Shown piece after piece: positions 18,889-28,210 of a stretch of 53,125 nucleotides of DNA. Source of the stretch: an uncultured Prevotellaceae bacterium (lineage in GTDB: Bacteria; Bacteroidota; Bacteroidia; Bacteroidales; Bacteroidaceae). The position numbers and the translations under genes are program-made. The first letter of the stretch is position 1. Each line of letters opens with the position of its first letter. Below the pieces are notes generated by a model that was not told where the DNA came from, did no database searches, and was given only the letters and a program-made list of their open reading frames with translations. Where the stretch lies: positions 1 to 53,125 of the forward strand of contig CAMWKZ010000014.1 in the NCBI GenBank assembly GCA_947174945.1, given 5' to 3'.

Positions 18889-20208
18889 TCAAAGCTCCTG
18901 CAACAAGATGTGACGGGCATCAGCAAGGTAGCTGCAACGTATCTTGACCGCCTTTGCCCACTGCTCAGTGAACAGTTCGCTAACATCCAAGTTAATTTTC
19001 CACTGGCCTTGCGACTCCAGCCTGTCAATCATTGTGCCCAGTGTCAGGTTGGCAATATCTTCAGCGGGCATGAAGCGCGAGGTCTCCCCTTTCTCATCGC
19101 TTGTCATCTCCACTATCAACCCAGCGTTTACCAACTCATACAATATATCGTTGACAAAGCGGATGGGAATAGTGGTCTCTTCGCGCAGTTCGAGTGCCGA
19201 CAGTGGCTTTTGGCCGTTGGCAAAGCGACGGCAGATGCGGCTCATAAGCAGGGCGGCCAGCATGATGCGGTAGCGGTGGCTCACTTCGCCCGTATTGGCA
19301 TCATAGTCGTAGTAGTCCAGATTCTGGTTGGTGTAGCATAGCTCGGCACCAAACAGGCAGATAGTCCACGATATTTGCACCCACAGCATGAACAGCGGAA
19401 GGGCTGCAAACGAACCGTAGATAGCGTTATAACTGGAGAGGAATATCTGAGAATGGATGTAGAAAATCTGCAAGCCCTGCATGGCGATACCAGCCAAGAT
19501 ACCCGGGACAACGGCACTGGCAACCCTGACATGGGTATTGGGCATAAAGACATAGAGGGCAACAAACATACCCGACATCAGCACGTAGGGCAACAGGTCG
19601 ATAAGGAAGCGCAGCGTGGGCCCCAACAGCAGGAAGTCGGGCATCGACTTGGCCATAGCCGCCATAAAGATAGAGATACCCGAAGTCAGCACAATGATGA
19701 TGGGAAACACGAAGAACATGGTCAGATAGTCGGTGAAGGTACGGAATATACTGCGCGGTTTCTTCACCTGCCATACCTCGTTAAACGCATTCTCCACATT
19801 GCTTACCAGCATCAGCACGGTATAGAGCATGAAGAGCAGACCAATACCCAAGAACACGCCACTCTGGGTATGCACCAGATAGCTATTGACAAAACCGATG
19901 ATGACATCAGCCGCCTGCGGTTGCGACTCAAAGGTGTTGCGGAACCACACCTCTATATATTTATTGTAGCCGAAGCCACGGGCAATGGCAAACACCACGG
20001 CCAGTATGGGCACGATGGCCAGCAACGTAGAGTATGTCAAGGCGGCAGCCTTTTGCAGCACCCGCTTGGCGGTGAAGAAGCGGATGGCCAACACCACCTT
20101 CTTCAACGCTTCCAGCAACACGAACTTCACCGGGGAGACGTCTCCCTCGGTTATCCTCCACAAGTCGGTCTGGAAGAACTGGATGACTCGCTTTATCTGC
20201 ACGCCCAT
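18889..20208 (-). CDS. YihY/BrkB-family inner-membrane protein
   Basis: A 439-residue membrane protein of the YihY (BrkB, formerly 'RNase BN') family. Several transmembrane helices occupy residues 45-300 (LTYSTLLAIVPILAVVFAIA, FLGIGLLFMLYTVLMLV, YLTMFFVFPIIIVLTSG, LIDLLPYVLMSGMFVALYVF and LPLFMLWVQISWTICLFGAE). The C-terminal soluble part (about 320-439) looks like a winged-helix module. Function in the family is unresolved; the old RNase BN assignment is not supported. The frame extends to 20457, but that part lies inside the rnpB RNA gene, so the ATG at 20208 (MGVQIKRV) is chosen. Confidence 0.88.
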   Translation of the reverse strand: MGVQIKRVIQFFQTDLWRITEGDVSPVKFVLLEALKKVVLAIRFFTAKRVLQKAAALTYSTLLAIVPILAVVFAIARGFGYNKYIEVWFRNTFESQPQAADVIIGFVNSYLVHTQSGVFLGIGLLFMLYTVLMLVSNVENAFNEVWQVKKPRSIFRTFTDYLTMFFVFPIIIVLTSGISIFMAAMAKSMPDFLLLGPTLRFLIDLLPYVLMSGMFVALYVFMPNTHVRVASAVVPGILAGIAMQGLQIFYIHSQIFLSSYNAIYGSFAALPLFMLWVQISWTICLFGAELCYTNQNLDYYDYDANTGEVSHRYRIMLAALLMSRICRRFANGQKPLSALELREETTIPIRFVNDILYELVNAGLIVEMTSDEKGETSRFMPAEDIANLTLGTMIDRLESQGQWKINLDVSELFTEQWAKAVKIRCSYLADARHILLQEL

Positions 20209-20219
20209 TGTTGTCAGTA

Positions 20220-20660
20220 AAAAAGAAAGCACTGCCCCTATAAGCCGGGTTCTGTACCTCCCTTTGCAGAGAGGTGCCTGCCATTTATCTACGCTGCCAG
20301 TTGCCTGCCAGCTCAAGCATTCCACCCTCCATCGTAACCCGCAGAGGGGTTTCGGACGGACCGCCCTCAACCGATGGTTTACGCGAACTTGCAGCCTCCA
20401 GATGGAACAGCCCGACGGTCGCCCGCCGACTGGTGGTCTCTTACACCGCCTTCTCACCCTTACCCCCTCGGCTGTGAGCCGTCCTCTGACCGAGGCCAGA
20501 GCAGGGGGCGGTCGTTCTCTTCTCCCATATCCTATCGTCGCCGACAGCTGGCACTTTCACCAGTGGAGCGTCCTTCGCTGCCCGGACTTTCCTCTCGTGC
20601 TCTACCCTCTCCGTTCAGAGGTGGTTAGCACCAGCGGCAGGCCGTGGCACTGCTTTCAGT
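20220..20660 (-). ncRNA. rnpB: RNase P RNA (type A)
   Basis: The catalytic RNA of RNase P, which matures the 5' ends of tRNAs. On the minus strand the conserved GAGGAAAGTCCGGG maps to 20581-20594, AAGGGTGAGAAGGCGGTGTAAGAG-type core (P4/CR-II-III region) to about 20440-20470, and the 3' signature ACAGAACCCGGCTTAT to 20240-20255. The ends pair: GAAAGCA (20651-20657) with TGCTTTC (20225-20231), forming P1. A run of Ts on the RNA strand (20219-20224) completes the terminator. Length is about 440 nt. The YihY start codon lies only 11 nt beyond. Confidence 0.95.
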
Positions 20661-20663
20661 GTG

Positions 20664-20671
20664 CAAAGGTA
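20664..20671 (-). promoter_or_regulatory. -7 element of the rnpB promoter
   Basis: TACCTTTG on the minus strand ends 7 nt before the 5' arm of P1 in rnpB, placing the transcription start at the RNA's first base pairs. The -33 position is A/T-rich and not a clear TTTG. Confidence 0.75.
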
Positions 20672-20692
20672 CAAAAAATTTCGTAATCGTCA

Positions 20693-20722
20693 TTTGTAAT
20701 TCATAATTATTTCGTACCTTTG
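20693..20722 (+). promoter_or_regulatory. Promoter of valS
   Basis: TTTG (20693-20696), an 18-nt spacer and TACCTTTG (20715-20722). The valS start codon at 20747 leaves a leader of about 18 nt, too short for a T-box, and no T-box is seen. Confidence 0.75.
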
Positions 20723-20746
20723 CACCCATTATATATAATAAGGTAT

Positions 20747-23455
20747 ATGGAATTAGCAAGTAAGTACGACCCGAAGGAGGTCGAATCTAAGTGGTATCAG
20801 TACTGGCTGGACAATAAGTTGTTCGCCTCGAAACCCGATGGACGTCAGCCCTACACCATCGTTATTCCGCCGCCCAACGTGACGGGTGTGCTGCACATGG
20901 GCCACATGTTGAACAACACGATTCAGGATATTCTGGTGCGTCGCGCCCGTATGGAGGGTAAGAATGCCTGCTGGGTGCCCGGCACCGACCACGCTTCGAT
21001 TGCCACGGAGGCCAAGGTGGTGAAGAAACTGGCTGGTCAGGGCATTAAGAAGCACGACCTGACACGCGATGAGTTTCTGAAGCACGCATGGGACTGGACC
21101 GATGAGCACGGTGGCATCATCCTGAAGCAGCTGCGCCGCCTGGGTGCTTCTTGCGACTGGGACCGCACGGCGTTCACGATGGACGAGAAGCGTTCGGAGA
21201 GTGTCATCAAGGTGTTCGTCGACCTCTATAACAAGGGACTTATCTACCGCGGCCTGCGCATGGTTAACTGGGACCCGAAGGCGCTGACTGCCCTGTCGAC
21301 TGAAGAGGTGGTCTACCGTGAGGAGAAGAGCCATCTGTACCATCTGAAATACTATGTCGACGGGCTTACCCAGCTTGACGACGTGGAGCACTTGACCGCT
21401 GAGGGCAACGTCATTCACAAGGACGACCGCGGCTATTATGCCGTAGTGGCCACCACCCGACCCGAGACCATCATGGGCGACACGGCCATGTGTATCAACC
21501 CGAAGGACCCGAAGAACCAGTGGCTGAAGGGTCGCAAGGTGATTGTGCCGCTGGTGGGTCGCGTCATTCCCGTTATCGAAGACCGCTACGTGGACATCGA
21601 GTTCGGTACGGGCTGTCTGAAGGTAACGCCTGCCCACGACACCAACGACTATATGCTGGGCAAGACGCACAACCTCGAGACCATTGACATATTCAATGCT
21701 GACGGCACCATATCTGAGCAGTCGCCCTTGTATGTGGGTATGGACCGCTTCGACTGCCGCAGTCAGATAGCAAAGGACTTGCAGGAGGCTGGACTGATGG
21801 AGCGCGTTGAGGACTATACTAATAAGGTAGGCTACTCGGAGCGCAACCCTGACACGGCCATCGAGCCGCGCCTGTCGTTGCAGTGGTTCCTGCGTATGCA
21901 GCACTTTGCCGACATAGCCCTGCCACCCGTGCTCAATGGCGAGATGAAGTTCTACCCCGAGAAGTACAAGAACACATACAAGAACTGGCTGGAGAACATT
22001 CAGGACTGGTGCATCTCGCGTCAGCTGTGGTGGGGTCATCGCATCCCAGCCTACTACTATAACGACGAGGGCGACTTCGTGGTGGCAGAGAGCCGAGAGG
22101 AGGCGCTGGCACTGGCTAAGCAGAAGGTACCCACTGTGACGGATGCCGACCTGAGGCAGGACGAGGATGCGCTGGACACGTGGTTCTCGTCGTGGCTGTG
22201 GCCTATCTCGCTATTCGACGGCATTAACAACCCGGGCAACGAGGAGATTAGCTACTATTATCCCACGTCCGACCTCGTGACCGCACCCGACATCATCTTC
22301 TTCTGGGTGGCACGCATGATTATGGCCGGCGAGGAGTATATGGGCAAGTTCCCCTTCAAGAACGTCTACTTCACGGGCATTGTGCGCGACAAGCTGGGCC
22401 GCAAGATGTCGAAGTCGCTGGGCAACTCGCCCGACCCCATCGACCTGATAGAGAAGTTCGGTGCCGACGGCGTGCGCATGGGAATGATGCTGTCCGCCCC
22501 GGCAGGCAACGATATTCTGTTTGACGAAAGCCTGTGCGAGCAGGGCCGTAACTTTAACAACAAGATATGGAACGCCTTCCGACTGGTGAAGGGCTGGCAG
22601 GTGGCCGACGTTGAGCAGCCTGAGGCCAGCAAGACGGCAGTGGCATGGTTTGACGCCAAGCTGAAGGTGGTCAACGAGGAACTGCAGTCGCTGTTCTCGA
22701 AGTACCGCATCTCTGAGGCACTGATGGCTGTCTACAAGCTGTTCTGGGACGAGTTCTCGAGCTGGTATCTGGAGATGGTGAAGCCTGCCTACGTGGACGG
22801 CAAGGCTCAGCCAGTGGACTGCGCCACCTACGATGCCACGCTGCACTTCTTCGACGTGCTGCTGAAGATGCTGCACCCCTTCATGCCTTTCATCACGGAG
22901 GAGCTGTGGCAGGCCCTCTACGAGCGTAAGGACGGCGAGAGCATCATGCGCGAGAGCCTGACGCTGGCTGTGGCTACGCAGGACGAGAAGCAGCTGGCCG
23001 ACGACTTCGAGCTGGTGAAGCAGATTGTCAGCGGTGTGCGCATGGTGCGCAGCCAGAAGAACATTGCGCCGAAGGAAACGTTAGAGCTGCAGACCGTCAG
23101 CGCCAACAACTATGCGAAGTACGACGCTGCCATTACGAAGATGGCCAACCTGAGTGCCATCAGCGTGGTGGCCGAGAAGGATGCCACCGCATCGGCCTTC
23201 ATGGTCGGAACCGATGAGTTTGCCGTGCCTCTGGGCAACATGATTGACATTGACGCTGAGATTGAGAAGCAGGAAGCCCAGCTGAAGCACTTGGAAGGAT
23301 TCTTGGCTGGTGTCATGAAGAAGCTCTCCAACGAGCGTTTCGTGGCCAATGCCCCTGAGCAGGTGGTGGCCTTGGAGCGCAAGAAGCAAAGCGACTCGGA
23401 GGAAAAGATTGCTGCGCTGAAGGAATCGCTGGCTGCCCTGAAGGCTCAGAAGTAA
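20747..23455 (+). CDS. valS: Valyl-tRNA synthetase
   Basis: ValS charges tRNA-Val and edits mischarged threonine. The protein is 902 residues. The class I HIGH motif appears as [10 protein letters not shown] (near residue 50) after PPPNVTG, and KMSKS appears exactly in [10 protein letters not shown] (near 553). The editing domain lies between ([15 protein letters not shown]). A C-terminal coiled coil typical of bacterial ValRS follows, with many Lys and Glu (last 65 residues). The frame opens at 20720 inside the promoter; the ATG at 20747 ([13 protein letters not shown]) is the natural start. Divergent from rnpB. Confidence 0.97.
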   Translation: MELASKYDPKEVESKWYQYWLDNKLFASKPDGRQPYTIVIPPPNVTGVLHMGHMLNNTIQDILVRRARMEGKNACWVPGTDHASIATEAKVVKKLAGQGIKKHDLTRDEFLKHAWDWTDEHGGIILKQLRRLGASCDWDRTAFTMDEKRSESVIKVFVDLYNKGLIYRGLRMVNWDPKALTALSTEEVVYREEKSHLYHLKYYVDGLTQLDDVEHLTAEGNVIHKDDRGYYAVVATTRPETIMGDTAMCINPKDPKNQWLKGRKVIVPLVGRVIPVIEDRYVDIEFGTGCLKVTPAHDTNDYMLGKTHNLETIDIFNADGTISEQSPLYVGMDRFDCRSQIAKDLQEAGLMERVEDYTNKVGYSERNPDTAIEPRLSLQWFLRMQHFADIALPPVLNGEMKFYPEKYKNTYKNWLENIQDWCISRQLWWGHRIPAYYYNDEGDFVVAESREEALALAKQKVPTVTDADLRQDEDALDTWFSSWLWPISLFDGINNPGNEEISYYYPTSDLVTAPDIIFFWVARMIMAGEEYMGKFPFKNVYFTGIVRDKLGRKMSKSLGNSPDPIDLIEKFGADGVRMGMMLSAPAGNDILFDESLCEQGRNFNNKIWNAFRLVKGWQVADVEQPEASKTAVAWFDAKLKVVNEELQSLFSKYRISEALMAVYKLFWDEFSSWYLEMVKPAYVDGKAQPVDCATYDATLHFFDVLLKMLHPFMPFITEELWQALYERKDGESIMRESLTLAVATQDEKQLADDFELVKQIVSGVRMVRSQKNIAPKETLELQTVSANNYAKYDAAITKMANLSAISVVAEKDATASAFMVGTDEFAVPLGNMIDIDAEIEKQEAQLKHLEGFLAGVMKKLSNERFVANAPEQVVALERKKQSDSEEKIAALKESLAALKAQK

Positions 23456-23485
23456 GCACCCACACTGCATTTCCCTAACATATTT

Positions 23486-23552
23486 CCCCCCTCATATATC
23501 CGTCCTCCCCCGTTAAAAGGAGGTTCTGATATACGAGGGGGGAGGTCTTTTT
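23486..23552 (+). terminator. Intrinsic terminator of valS
   Basis: Arms 23486-23500 (CCCCCCTCATATATC) and 23528-23542 (GATATACGAGGGGGG) pair over 15 positions with one mismatch. An inner small hairpin (CCTCC/GGAGG) fills the loop. A TCTTTTT tract follows at 23546-23552. Confidence 0.85.
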
Positions 23553-23573
23553 ATCCCTACATCAAGGGGGCAC

Positions 23574-23727
23574 TTTGTGCCGACACGTTCCGCACCATGT
23601 GCCGACCGCATCCGCACCATGCGCCGACACGCTCCGCATCATGTGCCGACACGCTCCGCACCATGTGCCGATAGGCTCCGCATCATGTGCCGATAGGCTC
23701 CGCATAATATGCAAATACGCTCCGCAT
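23574..23727. repeat. 22-bp tandem array A (7 units)
   Basis: Seven adjacent units of exactly 22 bp start at 23574, 23596, 23618, 23640, 23662, 23684 and 23706. The conserved part of the unit is CATGTGCCGA followed by a variable pair and GCTCCGCAY. Each unit boundary makes a short dyad, GCAY-NNN-RTGC: it is GCAC/GTGC at 23592-23602 and GCAT/ATGC at the last boundary, so the arms change together. The array fills most of the valS to DUF4293 gap (23456-23771), which holds no gene. A short open frame runs through it but matches no protein I know. Confidence 0.9.
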
Positions 23728-23750
23728 CGACACTGGATGCGGAGCGTATT
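23714..23750. terminator. Perfect 15-bp hairpin built on the last array unit
   Basis: AATACGCTCCGCATC (23714-23728) and its exact reverse complement (23736-23750) enclose the loop GACACTG. The left arm is the end of the seventh unit of the 22-bp array. It sits between the convergent valS and DUF4293 genes, 22 nt past the DUF4293 stop. No T-run follows on either strand, so it may be an RNA-end stabiliser or a Rho-independent barrier rather than a classic terminator. Confidence 0.6.
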
Positions 23751-23771
23751 ATGCGTAATGTTTAATACGGT

Positions 23772-24122
23772 CTATCTGATGCGGTCGGCAGCCCTCACCA
23801 ACTTCTCGTCGGCAATCACCCCGCGACGCGCCATGAAGCAAAGGATGGCGGCAATCAGCGGCAGACAGGCGACTATGGGCAGCTGCTCCGATGCCTTTCC
23901 CTGCTGAATCATGACGGCAAGCACGATGTACCATGCCAAGTTGAGCAGTACGCAGACCAAGCAAAGAGCAGCCTGGCGCTTGCGGTTCTTAAACATGAAA
24001 ATCGTGTACAGACCCAGAGCCGAGGCCAACATCTGGACAATAAACAGCGGCCACGCAAGGAAATGCACCATCCCCAAGACGACGGCCACCAGCAAGAACA
24101 CGGTTTGCTTGCGCTGTATCAT
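23772..24122 (-). CDS. DUF4293 membrane protein
   Basis: A 116-residue protein of the Bacteroidetes DUF4293 family, starting with the typical MIQRKQT. Four hydrophobic segments are visible: FLLVAVVLGMVHFLAW, FIVQMLASALGLYTIFMF, AALCLVCVLLNLAWYIVLAV and LPIVACLPLIAAILCFMA. The tail is basic (RRGVIADEKLVRAADRIR). It is an inner-membrane protein of unknown function, a little shorter than the roughly 140-150 residues I expect. It follows rpoZ by 5 nt, so it is probably co-transcribed with bamD-rpoZ. Confidence 0.8.
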   Translation of the reverse strand: MIQRKQTVFLLVAVVLGMVHFLAWPLFIVQMLASALGLYTIFMFKNRKRQAALCLVCVLLNLAWYIVLAVMIQQGKASEQLPIVACLPLIAAILCFMARRGVIADEKLVRAADRIR

Positions 24123-24127
24123 GAGCC

Positions 24128-24469
24128 TTAGTCGTTAGCCTCCTGCTGAGCCTCGTGGGCTGGGTCGCGCCAGTAAATCTTGTCGTCAACGAACTCCTGC
24201 GTAGCCAGCAGTGCGGGCTTCGGCAGCTTTTCGTAGTAGCGCGATATTTCTATCTGTTCTCGGTTCTCGAAGACCTCCTCCAGCGAGTCGTTGTAAGAGG
24301 CAAACTCAGCCAGCTTCCTCGACAGGTCTTCCTTCATCTGAACACTAATCTGGTTGGCCCGCTTCGAGATAATAGCCACACTCTCATAGATGTTGCCCGT
24401 CTCGTCGCAAAGGTCCATAATGTTTCGGGTTACGGTGTTAACCGGTGCTTTTGATTTCTTGTAATCCAT
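24128..24469 (-). CDS. rpoZ: RNA polymerase omega subunit, Bacteroidetes type
   Basis: A 113-residue protein matching the Bacteroidetes form of the RNA polymerase omega/Rpb6-like subunit. Characteristic segments are TRNIMDLCDETGNIYESV, IISKRANQIS and the downstream EEVFENREQIEISRYYEKLPKP. Omega helps assemble and stabilise the polymerase. It lies between bamD (36 nt upstream) and DUF4293 (5 nt downstream), an arrangement I associate with Bacteroidales. Confident by recognition. Confidence 0.88.
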   Translation of the reverse strand: MDYKKSKAPVNTVTRNIMDLCDETGNIYESVAIISKRANQISVQMKEDLSRKLAEFASYNDSLEEVFENREQIEISRYYEKLPKPALLATQEFVDDKIYWRDPAHEAQQEAND

Positions 24470-24505
24470 CTTTATAATTTACAATTAGACATTTTACGTT
24501 TACTC

Positions 24506-25333
24506 TTAGTCTCCTGTCACCTTCTTGCACTTGGCAATGTACTTCTGCGCCGTCTCACATTCCTTCGACTCGGGGAACTCGTTGAGGAATCCGTAGCACT
24601 CATCCTCAGCGTCGCGATAACGGTCGATGCGCTTCTCCTCCGAGCTGTTCTCGGCCAGCAAGTACTTACTCTTCATAATCAGAACGGAGAACTTCTCGCG
24701 CAAGTCGGAGTACGGATAAGCCCTCAGCGCATTCTGTGCCGTGATGATGCACGACTCGTAGTTCGACTCCGTATTGGCGTTGATGTTGCCAAAGTAGCCC
24801 CCAAGGTTGTAATACAGCTTGGCCGACAGGTACTCCTTCTGCACAAGATTGTCCTGCAACGCAAACAAGTGCTGCTGTGCCTCCTCACGGCGCGGTGAGT
24901 CGGGATAGTTGTCAATGAAGGTCTGGTAGGCATTAATGGCGGCTATCGTAGGACTTTGGTCCAAGCGAGGCTCGGGCACACTTTCATAGAGTGACTGCCC
25001 GATATAGAACGATGCCTGCTCGGCAAAGTCGCCCTTGGGATAGCTGCTATAGTATTTGCGGAAGGTGGTGCTGGCCGCATCGTAGTCGCGGTTGCAGTAC
25101 AGCGCCATGCCCAGCATGAAAAGGCTCTCCTGCGCATTGCTCCGACCCTTTTGCACCGTCACCAACTCCTGCAACAGGGCCGATGACTGCTGGAACTTGC
25201 CCATCGCAAAGCACTGCTTGGCATACTCGTACTTATACGCATTGTCGGTCGACTTGTACACGCGGTTAAACTCCGAAGCGCATCCCGACAGCAGGGCGGC
25301 CATGCACAGGGCTATTATAACGTTTTTCTTCAT
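24506..25333 (-). CDS. bamD: Outer-membrane assembly lipoprotein BamD
   Basis: BamD is the essential TPR lipoprotein of the BAM complex that inserts beta-barrel proteins into the outer membrane. The signal peptide ends in a lipobox (MAALLSGC, Cys at residue 16-19). TPR-like helices follow throughout: DNAYKYEYAKQCFAMGKFQ, SLFMLGMALYCNRDYDAAS and AINAYQTFIDNYPDSPRRE. At 275 residues it fits the family. The frame extends to 25468, but the ATG at 25333 gives the proper signal peptide and lies downstream of the promoter. Confidence 0.93.
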   Translation of the reverse strand: MKKNVIIALCMAALLSGCASEFNRVYKSTDNAYKYEYAKQCFAMGKFQQSSALLQELVTVQKGRSNAQESLFMLGMALYCNRDYDAASTTFRKYYSSYPKGDFAEQASFYIGQSLYESVPEPRLDQSPTIAAINAYQTFIDNYPDSPRREEAQQHLFALQDNLVQKEYLSAKLYYNLGGYFGNINANTESNYESCIITAQNALRAYPYSDLREKFSVLIMKSKYLLAENSSEEKRIDRYRDAEDECYGFLNEFPESKECETAQKYIAKCKKVTGD

Positions 25334-25360
25334 TTTATCCAAACTGCAAAATTTGACGTG

Positions 25361-25391
25361 CAAAATTAAGCATTTTCTGCCGAAAAACAAT
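25361..25391 (-). promoter_or_regulatory. Promoter of bamD-rpoZ-DUF4293
   Basis: On the minus strand ATTG (25388-25391), a 19-nt spacer and TAATTTTG (25361-25368). The bamD start is 27 nt further on. Confidence 0.7.
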
Positions 25392-25442
25392 GGTTTTTTG
25401 ATAAAAATTAGGGATTTAGGCGGTGAATTATCATTTATTTCG

Positions 25443-25450
25443 TACTTTTG
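25443..25450 (+). promoter_or_regulatory. -7 element only 6 nt before the uvrB start
   Basis: TACTTTTG ends at 25450 and the uvrB ATG is at 25457. Because this box is centred near -7, the transcript should begin at or next to the A of ATG, predicting a leaderless mRNA. No clear TTTG is found at -33. Confidence 0.65.
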
Positions 25451-25456
25451 CAGGGC

Positions 25457-27493
25457 ATGAACTTCCAATTAACATCTAAATACAAACCAACGGGCGACCA
25501 GCCTGAGGCTATCCGCCAGCTGACTGACGGGCTGGAGAGAGGCGACAAGGCACAGGTGCTGCTGGGCGTGACGGGCTCGGGCAAGACCTTTACCGTGGCC
25601 AATGTGATAGCCAACGTCAACAAGCCCACCCTTATCCTTTCGCACAACAAGACGCTGGCGGCCCAGCTGTATGAGGAGATGCGGGGCTTCTTCCCCGAGA
25701 ACGCCATCGAGTATTATGTCAGCTATTATGACTACTACCAGCCGGAAGCCTACCTGCCCACATCGGACACGTACATCGAGAAAGACCTGTCCATCAACGA
25801 AGAGATTGACCGTCTTCGACTGCGTGCGGTAAGTGCTTTGATGTCAGGACGCAAAGATGTCATTGTTGTATCATCAGTTAGCTGCATCTACGGAATGGGA
25901 AGTCCTATGGCGCTAAACGAAAACATCATCGAACTGCACCGAGGACAACGCATCGACCGCAACGCTCTGTTGAGAAAATTAGTGGCTGCCCTGTACGTCA
26001 GAAACGACGTTGACCTGAAGCGCGGAAACTTCCGAGTGAAGGGCGACATCGTCGACATCGCAATGGCTTATAGCGAGGTTATACTGCGGGTAACGTTTTG
26101 GGACGATGAAATAGACGCACTCGAGGAATTAGACAGCGTGACCATGCAACGCATGGCATCCTTTGACGACTACAAGCTCTACCCTGCCAACCTCTTCATG
26201 ACCACGCAGGAGCAGACGAACATCGCCATTCGCAACATACAAGACGACCTGATGAAGCAGGTGACTTTCTTTGAGGAGCTGGGCGACGGCATCAAGGCGC
26301 AGCGCATCAAGGAGCGCGTGGAGTACGACATGGAGATGCTCAAGGAACTGGGCCATTGCTCTGGCATCGAGAACTACTCACGGTACTTTGACGGCAGGGA
26401 GGCTGGCGAGCGACCTTATTGTCTGCTTGACTTCTTCCCGCAAGACTACTTGCTTGTGATTGACGAAAGCCATGTGTCAGTGCCTCAGATTGGGGCCATG
26501 TATGGTGGCGACCGAGCCCGTAAGACCAACCTTGTGGAGTATGGCTTCCGCTTGCCGGCTGCCTTCGACAACCGCCCCCTGCGCTTTGAGGAGTTTCAGG
26601 AAATGACCAATCAGGTCATCTACGTGTCGGCCACCCCTGCCGACTACGAGCTGAACGAGGCCGAAGGCGTGGTGGTCGAACAGTTGATTCGTCCGACGGG
26701 ACTGTTGGACCCTGAGATTGAGGTGCGCCCCACGGAAAACCAGATTGACGACCTGATGGACGAGATACAGACGCGCATTGAGAAGAAGGAGCGCGTACTG
26801 GTGACAACGCTGACCAAACGCATGGCGGAGGAACTGAGCGAGTACCTGCTGAACCACGGCATACAGACGGCGTACATCCATAGCGAGGTGACGACACTGG
26901 ACCGCGTTAAGATACTGGAGAACCTGAGGAACGGGACTTACGATGTGCTGGTGGGTGTCAACCTGTTGCGCGAGGGTCTCGACTTGCCCGAAGTGTCGCT
27001 GGTAGCCATTCTCGATGCCGACAAGGAAGGATTCTTGCGCTCCCACCGCTCGCTGACGCAGACGGCAGGACGTGCGGCCCGCAACGTGAACGGCAAGGTC
27101 ATCATGTATGCCGACACCATCACGGCATCGATGCAGCAGACCATTGACGAAACCCAACGGCGGCGCATGAAGCAGATGAGATACAACGAGGAGCACGGCA
27201 TTACGCCGACGCAAATCAAGAAGGCGCTGACGGCTTCGCTAACCTTAGGCGACACGAGCGATGCCAAGGAGTTGCAGCGCGCCACGTTCACCGCTCCTTC
27301 TTCCACGCTCGACACCTCCGCCGCCTTTGCTGCCGACCCGATTGTTGAGCGCATGACACGTCAGCAACTGGAAAAGAGTATTGCCGAAACTACTCGTCTG
27401 ATGAAGCAGGCAGCCAAGAAGCTCGACTTCCTGCAAGCTGCCCAGTATCGCGACGAGATAGTTCGCCTGCAGAAAGAACTGGAGCTGAAATGA
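25457..27493 (+). CDS. uvrB: Excinuclease ABC subunit UvrB
   Basis: UvrB is the damage-verifying helicase-like subunit of nucleotide excision repair. At 678 residues it has the family length. It begins MNFQLTSKYKPTGDQPEAI, which aligns with the start of UvrB in other bacteria, so the ATG at 25457 is preferred over the in-frame TTG at 25448. Walker A is GVTGSGKT (near residue 38). The beta-hairpin that probes DNA is YYDYYQPEAYLPTSDTYIEKD-like (near 92), and VIDESH is the Walker B region. A C-terminal UVR domain binds UvrC (KKLDFLQAAQYRDEI). Confidence 0.97.
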   Translation: MNFQLTSKYKPTGDQPEAIRQLTDGLERGDKAQVLLGVTGSGKTFTVANVIANVNKPTLILSHNKTLAAQLYEEMRGFFPENAIEYYVSYYDYYQPEAYLPTSDTYIEKDLSINEEIDRLRLRAVSALMSGRKDVIVVSSVSCIYGMGSPMALNENIIELHRGQRIDRNALLRKLVAALYVRNDVDLKRGNFRVKGDIVDIAMAYSEVILRVTFWDDEIDALEELDSVTMQRMASFDDYKLYPANLFMTTQEQTNIAIRNIQDDLMKQVTFFEELGDGIKAQRIKERVEYDMEMLKELGHCSGIENYSRYFDGREAGERPYCLLDFFPQDYLLVIDESHVSVPQIGAMYGGDRARKTNLVEYGFRLPAAFDNRPLRFEEFQEMTNQVIYVSATPADYELNEAEGVVVEQLIRPTGLLDPEIEVRPTENQIDDLMDEIQTRIEKKERVLVTTLTKRMAEELSEYLLNHGIQTAYIHSEVTTLDRVKILENLRNGTYDVLVGVNLLREGLDLPEVSLVAILDADKEGFLRSHRSLTQTAGRAARNVNGKVIMYADTITASMQQTIDETQRRRMKQMRYNEEHGITPTQIKKALTASLTLGDTSDAKELQRATFTAPSSTLDTSAAFAADPIVERMTRQQLEKSIAETTRLMKQAAKKLDFLQAAQYRDEIVRLQKELELK

Positions 27494-27555
27494 ATAAATA
27501 AAAGAATAAAAAGGATAAAAAAAGCAAAAAAGGGCTTATTGCCGAATATTATTTG

Positions 27556-27563
27556 TACTTTTG
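27556..27563 (+). promoter_or_regulatory. -7 element of the DUF4468 gene
   Basis: TACTTTTG lies 29 nt before the ATG at 27593, in the AT-rich uvrB downstream gap. No strict -33 TTTG is seen at 19-21 nt. Confidence 0.6.
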
Positions 27564-27592
27564 CACACTAAATCATTAAAACATCAAAAGCA

Positions 27593-28210
27593 ATGAGAAA
27601 ATTCATCATAACCGTCTTGGCGCTGGCACCATTGGCCGTATGGGCACAAGACAATACGTGGGAACGAATGGAAGAAGAGCAGGAAGAGGTTGTGCAGAAG
27701 GGCAACCCTGATGCCAAGTACCTAAAGGGAGCCGTGCCCGAGGTTGACGGCAAGGTGGTGTTCACCAAGCATATTGATGCCCCCGGTAAGACTGCTGACC
27801 AGATATACGATATCCTGCACAAGTATATGCAGAAGATGACCAAGGAGAAGAACCAGCTGGGGCGCAGTGCCTTGCTGACAGAAGACGCTCAGAAGCATAT
27901 CCTTGTCGGCAGCTACGAAGAGTGGCTGGTGTTCAAGTCCAGCAACTTCGTACTGGACCGTACCCGCTTCTACTTCGCCTTGCAAGTCGAGTGCCACGAT
28001 GGCAGTGCCGATATTACAATGGGGCACATCCGCTACCTTTATGAGGAGGAACGCGTGCCGCAGCGCATGACGGCAGAGGAGTGGATTACCGATAAAGAGG
28101 CTGTGAACAAGAAGAATACAAGGCTTTTCCCCAACTCTGGCAAGTTCCGCCGCAAGACGATAGACCGCAAGGACTTCCTGTTTAACAAATTCGAATCACT
28201 GTTGAAATGA
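27593..28210 (+). CDS. Secreted DUF4468-domain protein
   Basis: A 205-residue exported protein with a signal peptide (MRKFIITVLALAPLAVWAQ). The mature part resembles DUF4468, a Bacteroidetes domain with a TBP-like fold: PEVDGKVVFTKHIDAPGKTAD, then the central FALQVECHDGSADITMGHIRYLYEE. An acidic stretch (ERMEEEQEEVVQ) follows the signal. It overlaps the next small gene by 4 nt, and that one overlaps the porin gene, so the three are one operon. Function unknown; probably periplasmic. Confidence 0.82.
   Translation: MRKFIITVLALAPLAVWAQDNTWERMEEEQEEVVQKGNPDAKYLKGAVPEVDGKVVFTKHIDAPGKTADQIYDILHKYMQKMTKEKNQLGRSALLTEDAQKHILVGSYEEWLVFKSSNFVLDRTRFYFALQVECHDGSADITMGHIRYLYEEERVPQRMTAEEWITDKEAVNKKNTRLFPNSGKFRRKTIDRKDFLFNKFESLLK

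Noticed and set aside
20209..20457. Longer N-terminus for the YihY protein
   Set aside because: The added 83 residues lie inside the rnpB RNA gene and read as basic low-quality sequence. The ATG at 20208 is the sensible start.
19985..20686. Plus-strand frame of 233 codons over rnpB
   Set aside because: It is antisense to rnpB and YihY; composition is typical of a shadow frame.
20723..20746. T-box leader for valS
   Set aside because: The distance from the promoter to the ATG is only about 25 nt.
23574..23750. Possible CRISPR array
   Set aside because: The repeats are 22 bp with no spacers between them, and there are no cas genes in the window.
23575..23907. Open frame of 110 codons through array A on the plus strand
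   Set aside because: It is produced by the 22-bp repeats plus the antisense of the DUF4293 gene. It has no start context and no family resemblance.
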